Source of the DNA: an uncultured Acidobacteriia bacterium
Lineage (GTDB): Bacteria > Acidobacteriota > Terriglobia > Bryobacterales > Bryobacteraceae
Assembly: GCA_903828455.1 (NCBI GenBank)
Contig: CAIKMJ010000027.1
Span: 62,001-126,000 of the forward strand
Direction of reading: 5' to 3'
DNA length: 64,000 nt
The translations under genes were made by a program, and so were the position numbers. How positions within the stretch are numbered: position 1 is the first letter of the stretch; every line of letters begins with the position of its first letter. This document shows, in pieces, positions 57,100 through 64,000 of this stretch. The notes under the pieces were generated by a model that did no database searches, had not been told where the DNA came from, and worked only from the letters and a program-made list of their open reading frames with translations.

Positions 57100-58549
57100 C
57101 GCAGCCATCACGCCCTCCGCGATCCCGGCCGAAGCCAAACAGGCGCTTCTCGCCGCCCTCGGCCCAGGCTCCTGCCTTGACCGACCCGAAGACCTCGCCC
57201 TCTACGAATACGACGGCAGCATCGACAAAGCCCGCCCCGACCTCGTCCTCTTCCCCCGCACCACCGAAGAAGTCTCCGCCATCGTCCGCATCACCGCCGA
57301 ACACAACATCCCCATCGTCGGCCGCGGCGCCGGCACCGGACTCAGCGGCGGCTCCATCCCCCGCGCCGGCGGCGTCATCATCGGCTTCTCGCGCATGAAC
57401 CAGATCGTCGAAATCGATCTCCCCAACGAACGCGCCATCGTCCAGCCCGGCGTCGTCAATCTCGACATCACGCTCGCCGTCCAGGGCTCCGGCTATTTCT
57501 ATGCGCCCGATCCCTCCAGCCAGCGCGCCTGCACCATCGGCGGCAACGTCGCTGAAAACTCCGGCGGCCCCCACACGCTCGCCTACGGCGTCACCACCAA
57601 CCACATCCTCGGCCTCGAATTCGTCCTCCCCGACGGCACCGTCCACTGGACCGGCGGCAAAGCGTCCGACCTCCCCGGCCTCGACCTCCTCGGCCTCCTC
57701 ACCGGCTCGGAAGGCACGCTCGTCCTGGTCACCAAAATCATCGTCCGCCTCATGCGCGCGCCGGAAAAGGTGAAGACCCTCCTCGCTGTCTACAACTCGC
57801 CTTCCGACTGTGCCGACACCGTCGCCGAAATCACCGCCTGCGCCATCACGCCCGTTGCCGTCGAAATGCTCGATGGCGAAATGCTCCGCATGGTCGAAAT
57901 GGCTACCCACGCCGGCTATCCCATGGATGCCGCCGCCGTGCTGCTCATCGAACTCGAAGGCCTCACCGAACAAGTAGAAGCCCAGGCCGCCGAGATCGAA
58001 CAGGTCTGCCTCCGCTGCGGCGCGCGCGAATTCCGCATCGCCAAAACCGCCGCCGAACGCGAGCTTCTCTGGAAGGGACGCAAGAACGCCTTCGGCGCCG
58101 TCGGCCGCGTCAGCCCGTCGTACTACGTGCAGGACGGCGTCGTCCCCCGCACCCAGGTCGCCCCCACCCTGCGTTTCATCGCCGGCGTCGCTCAAAAGTA
58201 CGATCTCCGCATCAGCAACATCTTCCACGCGGGCGACGGCAACCTGCACCCCATCATCCCGTTTAATCTCCACGTCCCGGAGGAGATCGAACGCGCCCGC
58301 GCCGCCGGCGAAGAAATTCTCAACTACTGCATCTCCGTCGGCGGCTCCATCACCGGCGAACACGGCGTCGGCATGGAGAAGAACGAATTCATGCCCCGCC
58401 TGTTCTCCGCCGCTACGCTCGACTACATCGGCCGCTTCAAAGCCCTCTTCGATCCCGCCGGCCGCCTCAACCCCGGCAAAGTTCTGCCCACCGGCCAGGG
58501 CTGCCTCGAAATCCGCCAGGCCCCGCTGACAAAACGCACGGAAATTTGA
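57080..58549 (+). CDS. FAD-binding oxidase, glycolate oxidase GlcD-like
   Basis: PIVGRGAGTGLSGGSIPRAGGVIIGFSRMNQI; GGNVAENSGGPHTLAYGVTTNHILGLEFVLPDG; HAGDGNLHP; GSITGEHGVGMEK. Confidence 0.93.
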   Translation: MSSRSSDAAITPSAIPAEAKQALLAALGPGSCLDRPEDLALYEYDGSIDKARPDLVLFPRTTEEVSAIVRITAEHNIPIVGRGAGTGLSGGSIPRAGGVIIGFSRMNQIVEIDLPNERAIVQPGVVNLDITLAVQGSGYFYAPDPSSQRACTIGGNVAENSGGPHTLAYGVTTNHILGLEFVLPDGTVHWTGGKASDLPGLDLLGLLTGSEGTLVLVTKIIVRLMRAPEKVKTLLAVYNSPSDCADTVAEITACAITPVAVEMLDGEMLRMVEMATHAGYPMDAAAVLLIELEGLTEQVEAQAAEIEQVCLRCGAREFRIAKTAAERELLWKGRKNAFGAVGRVSPSYYVQDGVVPRTQVAPTLRFIAGVAQKYDLRISNIFHAGDGNLHPIIPFNLHVPEEIERARAAGEEILNYCISVGGSITGEHGVGMEKNEFMPRLFSAATLDYIGRFKALFDPAGRLNPGKVLPTGQGCLEIRQAPLTKRTEI

Positions 58550-58650
58550 ACAATTGAAGGTCGACTTCAACGAAACGCAACGATCGGTGCGGTTCGGTAG
58601 TAGATGTTTGTACCGTTCGGCTGAATCGCTCGCATGACTTCTCGAATTCC

Positions 58651-59169
58651 CTATTTCGATCTGAGGTCGGTGAGTACCAGATGGGGCTTGAAGAGTTGCG
58701 GAAGTTCTGTAAGATAACGGTTTGGGATTTCCAGTATCGCCCCGGCGAGGCGCTCGGATCGTTTGTTGAACTGCTGAACGGCCGTAGCGTCTTGGCCCGG
58801 GAGGTGCTCCTTCGTAGTGCGGATAAACCAGATATTGCAAATAACATCATCGGCAACTTGTTTGCTGATCTCGTCCAGAGTCGTTTGCAGCGTCCGGTCG
58901 TCCCCGAATAGGAACGGCACTTCAAAACGGGCAACATCCGCCTTTCGGAGTGCTGCGTATATTTTGTCGTCGGGTCCTTCCGGGAGAATGAGCAGGAGAT
59001 CCCGGAACGCAACATAAACGGCAAGACGACGGTCATACAGGTCGTGACGCAACTTTTCTGTACTGAGCCGTTTTTGCCAGCTGTTGAAGGACCATGTCAG
59101 GCATAAAACGGCCAATGCGATCGCCGGCGAAGCTAAATCTTTTATCCATTCAAGAGCCGTAGCAGTCAT
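58651..59169 (-). CDS. Hypothetical protein with N-terminal TM segment
   Basis: ASPAIALAVLCLTWSFNSW followed by soluble domain. Confidence 0.55.
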   Translation of the reverse strand: MTATALEWIKDLASPAIALAVLCLTWSFNSWQKRLSTEKLRHDLYDRRLAVYVAFRDLLLILPEGPDDKIYAALRKADVARFEVPFLFGDDRTLQTTLDEISKQVADDVICNIWFIRTTKEHLPGQDATAVQQFNKRSERLAGAILEIPNRYLTELPQLFKPHLVLTDLRSK

Positions 59170-59346
59170 TCGGTACAAGGCTACCAGTTTGGAAGGTTAG
59201 GCAATGTGCGGCGCACTTTTTTCATGTCCGCAGTTCTTTCATGTGCACAGGTTTTTCATGTCCCAATGCTGCGCGGCTTTCGAATTACGCACGTGCCACC
59301 CACGCCCGCCCATCCTGATGCACAATAAAAGAGGAGGTCCACATCA

Positions 59347-59619
59347 ATGGCGAACCTGACCATCGAAATGCCTGACGAACTCGCCCACCGCCTCGCCGGA
59401 ATCGCGGCGACGCATCAGAAGAGCCTCCAGCAGTTCGCCGTCGACCATCTGACTTCACTGGCCGTTGCCGCCCCCGCAGCCGGGCCCGGTTCCGCCGCAA
59501 TGGTCCTTCAGGCCATGCACGGCCAGCCGCACTTGAGCGCTTCTCTCGTCGACGAACTCGACGCAGCCATCGCTGCCGCCCGCTTGCCCATCCGCGAGAG
59601 CGAACTCTTTCCCGAGTGA
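59347..59619 (+). CDS. Putative RHH-type antitoxin (VapB/CopG-like)
   Basis: MANLTIEMPDELAHRLAGIAATHQKSLQQFAVDHL; directly upstream of PIN toxin. Confidence 0.72.
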   Translation: MANLTIEMPDELAHRLAGIAATHQKSLQQFAVDHLTSLAVAAPAAGPGSAAMVLQAMHGQPHLSASLVDELDAAIAAARLPIRESELFPE

Positions 59620-59650
59620 AGATTCCCGCTGATCTGGTCTCTTTATTCGA

Positions 59651-60052
59651 ATGATCTGGCTCCTCGATACGAACATCGTCAGTCTGCTGATGCGCGAAGA
59701 TGCCGGCATTGCTCGCTGGCTGTCATCCGTCACGGCTGGTGACCGGTTGGCTGTTTGCCCCGTCATCCGGGGCGAGATCCTCTTCGGAATTGCCAGGTTG
59801 GCCCAGGGCCAACGGCGTCGCGAACTCGAAATGAAGGCGCGGCAACTGTTCGCTGCATTACCCTGTGAGCCCGTCCCGGCTTCCGCTGGCGACCACTATG
59901 CCGAATTGAAACTGGCACAGCAGCGCCACGGGCTTTCGCTCGATGAAAACGATCTCTGGATTGCCGCCACTGCCCTCGCAATCGGCGCCACATTGGTGAG
60001 CCGAGACAAGGATTTTGGAAGAATCGAGACCCTTCCCCTGCTGACGCCTTGA
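59651..60052 (+). CDS. vapC: VapC-family PIN-domain toxin
   Basis: MIWLLDTNIVSLLMRED; VIRGEILFGIARLAQG; LDENDLWIAATALAIGATLVSRDKDFGRI. Confidence 0.93.
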   Translation: MIWLLDTNIVSLLMREDAGIARWLSSVTAGDRLAVCPVIRGEILFGIARLAQGQRRRELEMKARQLFAALPCEPVPASAGDHYAELKLAQQRHGLSLDENDLWIAATALAIGATLVSRDKDFGRIETLPLLTP

Positions 60053-60127
60053 AGTGTCGGTTACTGCATTTTCGAAAGATCTTCCCAAGCCAGTCAGTCA
60101 TTTATCGCCAGAGGTGGTCAAAATGGA

Positions 60128-60237
60128 CCCTTCCGCGTGCTATCGTTTGCCTGGCCGCCACCAGGCACGGTCGTCGTGTGCCTCGCGACTCGCCCGGCAC
60201 GTTGCTCTTTGACAATTGGCTTCGTTTTTTCAAATCG
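60128..60237. repeat. Dispersed ~105-bp element, copy A
   Basis: Hand alignment to 63599-63708: about 7 substitutions and 1 indel; hairpin TGCCTGG-ccgcca-CCAGGCA at 60148-60167. Confidence 0.9.
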
Positions 60238-60312
60238 TCGACCGACTTAAGGAAATTGGACAACGCTCTGTTCGCCTACGGGGAAGCCGCCCCCCAGAAA
60301 AGGGAGCCCGAT

Positions 60313-60714
60313 CTAATCCGACGCATCCTCCCCAACTTCCCCCGGCACATGCCGCTCTAGCTCGCGCGCATCATGCAGCACCCGAACCACCTCAATCGCA
60401 TCTCCGCGATGCCGATACACCACAAAATGCCTCGGCCGCCCAACCCGTCCCTGTTCATTCCGTCCCCGTCCCCGGCTGAAGAACAAATGATACGTGCGAA
60501 TTCCCTTTGCCAGCTCCGGCCGCGCCACTGACCCCGGCCGCATCGGATCGCTCGCAATATCCCGAATCGCCTGCTTCACCAGTTCCCGATACCGCGCCGC
60601 CGCTCGTTCCCCGAACTGCTCCAGACTCCACACCAGCGCCTCGCGAATATCCTCCCGCGCGGCCGGCGCAAGGACGATCCCCGGCAGCTTAGCGGGCTTT
60701 GGCACGTTTGCCAT
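60313..60714 (-). CDS. parE: RelE/ParE family toxin
   Basis: LAPAAREDIREALVWSLEQFGERAAARYRELVKQAIRDIASDP...YHLFFSRGR...HFVVYRHRGDAIEVVRVLHDARELERHV. Confidence 0.88.
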   Translation of the reverse strand: MANVPKPAKLPGIVLAPAAREDIREALVWSLEQFGERAAARYRELVKQAIRDIASDPMRPGSVARPELAKGIRTYHLFFSRGRGRNEQGRVGRPRHFVVYRHRGDAIEVVRVLHDARELERHVPGEVGEDASD

Positions 60715-61000
60715 TCCCTGCCGACCTGGCCTTAACTTCCTCGCCGATCTGGTCAAGATCCCGGTCCAGGCTCTCAATGGAGCCGAACTCCATCCCCTCA
60801 CCCCGCTCCAGTTGCGCGATGCCCTCCTTGACGGCTCCCAGCAGCCACGCCAGCCTCGCCTGATCCTCCCGATTGCGCCGCTCCATCAGCCGCAACCCCT
60901 CCCTCACCACCTCGCTCGCGTTGCCGAATCTGCCCGATCCGACCTCCGCCTCCACAAAGCGATCGAAATGTTCCGTGAGGTTGATGTTTCGCGTCGGCAT
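60689..61000 (-). CDS. parD: ParD-family antitoxin
   Basis: MPTRNINLTEHFDRFVEAEVGSGRFGNASEVVREGLRLMERR. Confidence 0.92.
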   Translation of the reverse strand: MPTRNINLTEHFDRFVEAEVGSGRFGNASEVVREGLRLMERRNREDQARLAWLLGAVKEGIAQLERGEGMEFGSIESLDRDLDQIGEEVKARSAGNGKRAKAR

Positions 61001-61160
61001 ATGTTTCCTGCAGTCAGCCTAACATGATTGGCAATCCTTGCCAATTACTCGTCGGCCGCGCGGCGCTGCCCGGAACGCGCCGGGGCAGGGAATTCTCAGT
61101 GGACCGCAATCGCGCCAGGCGTCCCCGAAATATCGTGCTAAACTCCTCCCCATCCGCCGC

Positions 61161-61745
61161 ATGAACCCAAAGGTCGATTTCTTCTTCGCCAGCGACACTC
61201 CCTGGAAGGACTGCTACCAACTGCTGCGCCCCATCGTGCTCAGCTGCGGCCTCACCGAAGAGCTGAAATGGGGCTGGCCCTGCTACACGCTCAACGGGAA
61301 GAACGTCGTCCTGATCCACGGGTTCAAAGGCTATTGCGCCCTCCTCTTTCACAAGGGTGCGCTTCTGAATGACCAACACGGCATCCTGATCCGCCAGACG
61401 CCTACCGTCCAGGCGCCGCGCCAAATCCGCTTCACGGGCCCGCACGAAATCGTCAAACGCCGGCGCCTGCTCAAAACCTACCTTCGCCAGGCCGTCGAAA
61501 TCGAAAAGGCCGGGCTCAGGGTGGAGTTGAAAAAGACATCGGGCTTCCCGATGCCGGAGGAACTTGCCCGGAAGTTCAGCGCCGCACCCGCCCTCAGGAA
61601 GGCCTTCGCAGCACTGACGCCGGGACGCCAGCGCGCCTACCTGATCCACTTCTCCTCGGCCAAACAAAGCAAGACACGTGAGGCACGTATCGAGAAACAC
61701 GTCCACCGGATCATGGCAGGCAAAGGCCTCGACGACGATGAATGA
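61161..61745 (+). CDS. YdeI/DUF1801-like protein
   Basis: ELKWGWPCYTLNGKNVVLIHGFKGYCALLFHKGALL; LTPGRQRAYLIHFSSAKQSKTREARIEKHVHRIMAGKG. Confidence 0.88.
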   Translation: MNPKVDFFFASDTPWKDCYQLLRPIVLSCGLTEELKWGWPCYTLNGKNVVLIHGFKGYCALLFHKGALLNDQHGILIRQTPTVQAPRQIRFTGPHEIVKRRRLLKTYLRQAVEIEKAGLRVELKKTSGFPMPEELARKFSAAPALRKAFAALTPGRQRAYLIHFSSAKQSKTREARIEKHVHRIMAGKGLDDDE

Positions 61746-61756
61746 CGACGATGAAT
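61731..61756. repeat. Perfect 2 x 13 bp tandem repeat gacgacgatgaat spanning the stop codon
   Basis: Contains TGA at 61743-61745. Confidence 0.95.
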
Positions 61757-61782
61757 CCGGAAGCGGGACCTTCGCCAGTGCC

Positions 61783-61798
61783 CTCGCCAATTGGCGAG
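61783..61798. other. Perfect 16-bp palindrome ctcgccaattggcgag
   Basis: Read directly; intergenic. Confidence 0.8.
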
Positions 61799-62106
61799 CT
61801 TACGCAGTGATCCGGAGTGGGCGAGTTTGTACAGCAGCCTCACAATCAGTTGCGCCCGACCACCGCCAACCTCAGCCGCTCGTTCGGTGCTATTTAGTCT
61901 GCAGGTTTCACGAACCCGACGCTCTCGATTTGTTGGCGCGGTTGATTACATAGCTTAATTGCCTGTACCATTCGTCTTATGGTCATGAACGGGATCCGGA
62001 ATCTGCACAACTCGTTCAAAGACGGTTCGGCACTATGGCAATGATAGGAGGCCTTATGCTTCTGGACTCAGTTCGGATTATTGGCCGCCTCGGACAGGAC
62101 TGAATA

Positions 62107-62943
62107 ATGGCAATGCGCAATGCTGTCAGGCAGATCCTTAATCTGCCCATGATGGGTGGGTCTCAGGTGTTTCTCGGCGCGCCGTGGCTTCCGACTCTGC
62201 TGGGGCTCGCTCCTGAATCCTGGAAAGAGCGTATTGCACTCGAATTGCTCGCTTTGAGCCCTCACTATTTTTATCGAACATCAGCGAATCGGGATCTTGG
62301 TCACCTCGAGTTCCTGCAATCCGAAAGGGCGCGAAACACCGGTTCGCGCCAGCACTTGATTGACGGTGTGGTACGTCCTTTTCTTAGACCCGAGTTTACA
62401 GTCCTCGATTATGGGTGTGGTCCAGGCCACCTTGCCTTTGCTGTATCAGCGTCGGTACGGAGTGTAATCGCTTGCGACATATCCAGCGGGGTGTTGGCCT
62501 GCGCCGGAATTCTCAACCGCCGGGACAATATTCAGTACTTGCCTGTGCCTCCAAATGGCGGCCTGAAGATTTGCGACCAATCAGTCGACCTGGTTTATTC
62601 GTTCGCCGTCATCCAGCATGTTGACGACACCGTCTTTCAGCAAATATTGTGCGAGCTTTGGCGCGTCATGCGGAACGGGGCCCGAGGATTGTGTCACGTT
62701 GTTCTCAACGGTGCTTACGGTTGGAAAACGGAGAACGATTGGCGGGAAGACCGGAGCTTAAAGGGCAGAGCCAAGTGGGCTGTCGGACTGCACTGTTTTA
62801 GTCGCGAGCCGGCGCGGATAATAGCGATGGCAGAAGCGGTCGGGTTTTCCGAAGTTCACATCCAGCCAATTGACGTGCCCGGTTTGGAAGATGATGTCGC
62901 TCACCAGCACTTACTGCACTTCGTGAAGCATTTGGCTGGCTGA
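62107..62943 (+). CDS. Class I SAM-dependent methyltransferase
   Basis: FTVLDYGCGPGHLAFAVSASVRSVIACDIS; VDLVYSFAVIQHVDDTVFQQILCELWRVMRNG. Confidence 0.88.
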   Translation: MAMRNAVRQILNLPMMGGSQVFLGAPWLPTLLGLAPESWKERIALELLALSPHYFYRTSANRDLGHLEFLQSERARNTGSRQHLIDGVVRPFLRPEFTVLDYGCGPGHLAFAVSASVRSVIACDISSGVLACAGILNRRDNIQYLPVPPNGGLKICDQSVDLVYSFAVIQHVDDTVFQQILCELWRVMRNGARGLCHVVLNGAYGWKTENDWREDRSLKGRAKWAVGLHCFSREPARIIAMAEAVGFSEVHIQPIDVPGLEDDVAHQHLLHFVKHLAG

Positions 62944-62984
62944 GGTTTAGCCAATCCACACTGCGCGGCGGGGACAAACTCTAA

Positions 62985-63212
62985 CGCGGTGCCCGGCCCG
63001 ATGATTTCAAGCCCCTGCCCACCATAGGCACGGGAGTCGAGGGGATTCGCATCTTCGATGACACCGGCGCCTGGCGCGTCACATACGTGGCCCGGCGAAC
63101 CGAAGCCGTCTACCTTCTCCACGCTTTTCAGAAGAAGACATAAGCTACATCGCAGCGCGATATCGAGACCGCAAGAAAACGCTTTACACAGATTGCCAGA
63201 GGTGCCGTATGA
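62985..63212 (+). pseudogene. HigB/phage Gp49-like toxin remnant (5'-truncated, internal TAA)
   Basis: Frame from 63000: DDFKPLPTIGTGVEGIRIFDDTGAWRVTYVARRTEAVYLLHAFQKKT*ATSQRDIETARKRFTQIARGAV*; TAA at 63141-63143; ends in ATGA overlap with antitoxin. Confidence 0.82.
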
Positions 63213-63490
63213 GCAAATCCGAAAGCTTCGCAAGTATTTGGGACGCCATCGCGGACACGCCGGGTCAGGCCGCAAACCTGCGGGCGCGTGCCGAACTGAT
63301 GGAACAGATCGCGGCGATAGTCAAGCGTCACGCTTGGACACAGGTCGAGGCGGCGGCCTGTTGCGGCGTGCCCCAGCCTCGCATCAACGATCTGCTTCGT
63401 GGCCGCGTCTCCCGATTCTCGCTCGACGCGCTGGTGAACATCTCATCCGCGCTGGGTTGCCGTGTTCGCGTCGAAATAGAGGCTGCCTGA
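63209..63490 (+). CDS. XRE-family antitoxin (HigA-like)
   Basis: IAAIVKRHAWTQVEAAACCGVPQPRINDLLRGRVSRFSLDALVNISSALGCRV. Confidence 0.88.
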   Translation: MSKSESFASIWDAIADTPGQAANLRARAELMEQIAAIVKRHAWTQVEAAACCGVPQPRINDLLRGRVSRFSLDALVNISSALGCRVRVEIEAA

Positions 63491-63598
63491 ACGCGACACG
63501 CGGTCCACGTCACAACCGGCTCGGTCGTTAGTTCAGCGCTTGCTTGTTTCTATTTGTAGATAGCTCAACCACTTACCGCCGAACGCCGCCGATAACGC

Positions 63599-63708
63599 CC
63601 CCTCCGCGTGTTATCGTTTGCCTGGGCCGACACCAGGCACGCCCGTCGTGTGCCTCACGACTCGCCCGGCACGTTGCTCTTTGACAATGGGTTCGTTTTT
63701 TCAAATTC
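63599..63708. repeat. Dispersed ~105-bp element, copy B
   Basis: Alignment to 60128-60237; hairpin TGCCTGG-7nt-CCAGGCA retained. Confidence 0.9.
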
Positions 63709-63748
63709 GCCATACCGCCATTTGGGTTCGAACGTGCAAATTCGGGGA

Positions 63749-63774
63749 ACGTGGAAGATGGACGTGGAAGATGA
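63749..63774. repeat. 2 x 13 bp tandem repeat acgtggaagatgg/acgtggaagatga
   Basis: Read directly, 1 mismatch. Confidence 0.85.
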
Positions 63775-63807
63775 AAGCGCGGCGGCAACCCGCCGCCTCT
63801 CTCACCG

Positions 63808-63832
63808 CAACTGGCTTCGTTTTTTCAAATCG
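63808..63832. repeat. 3'-end fragment of the dispersed element (copy C)
   Basis: caactggcttcgttttttcaaatcg vs caattggcttcgttttttcaaatcg in copy A, 1 mismatch in 25 nt. Confidence 0.75.
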
Positions 63833-63893
63833 CCTCCCGCCCGCCCCGTTCCCCGGCCGCCTCTCCGACGCCCCCGCGCTACAATCAGTTCTT

Positions 63894-64000
63894 ATGTTCC
63901 TGGGCGTTGAACACACCGCAATTTCATCTCCCAACCCGCAAAAACTGGCACAGTGGTACGTCGATCACCTCGGTTTCCGCATCAACTTCACCAACTCCGG
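63894..64000 (+). CDS. VOC/glyoxalase family protein, 5' part (runs off window)
   Basis: MFLGVEHTAISSPNPQKLAQWYVDHLGFRINFTNS. Confidence 0.82.
   Translation, partial: MFLGVEHTAISSPNPQKLAQWYVDHLGFRINFTNS

Noticed and set aside
57083-58840. 585-aa antisense ORF over the GlcD-like gene
   Set aside because: Low-complexity D/G/A/E-rich shadow frame
60049-60360. ORF sharing DSPGTLLFDN with ORF 63608..63910, suggesting a small protein family
   Set aside because: Similarity is confined to the dispersed repeat and the frame is broken upstream by the 1-nt indel between copies; best treated as a non-coding repeat
59300-63900. Considered an IS element or integrative element bounded by the repeat copies
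   Set aside because: No transposase or integrase ORF and no evident terminal inverted repeats or tRNA target found
1-64000. tRNA/rRNA genes
   Set aside because: No recognisable tRNA T-arm/anticodon arrangement or rRNA sequence noticed; a tRNAscan/Infernal run would be decisive

Overview
High-GC bacterial chromosome segment. Gene content (Oar-like TonB-dependent receptors with carboxypeptidase-regulatory domains, S53 peptidase with Ig-like repeats, DUF6152, HpnJ) looks Acidobacteriota/Bryobacteraceae-like; that is inference. About 60 genes are supported, mostly core functions: thiD, tsaE, nnr, lpxD, rpiA, kdsD, serA, hisS, aspS, ruvAB, folK, rsmE, folE. Notable accessory loci are a type III PKS + DUF169 pair, an arsR-arsM-aquaporin-arsC operon, hpnJ with glycosyltransferases, tandem Kelch and tandem PTPS/QueD-like paralogs, and a toxin-antitoxin-rich stretch at about 59.3-63.5 kb. 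The most unusual signals are: (1) many short, mutually unrelated tandem micro-duplications (10-25 bp units, 2-5 copies) clustered at gene ends, often containing the stop codon; (2) a dispersed ~105-bp non-coding element with a conserved hairpin, in two near-full copies and one fragment in the TA-rich region; (3) a GC-skew sign change across the window that is independent of gene strand; (4) a HigB/Gp49-like toxin remnant with an internal TAA beside an intact XRE antitoxin. No tRNA, rRNA, CRISPR array or transposase was recognised. All calls are by eye from the sequence and ORF track; no searches were run.
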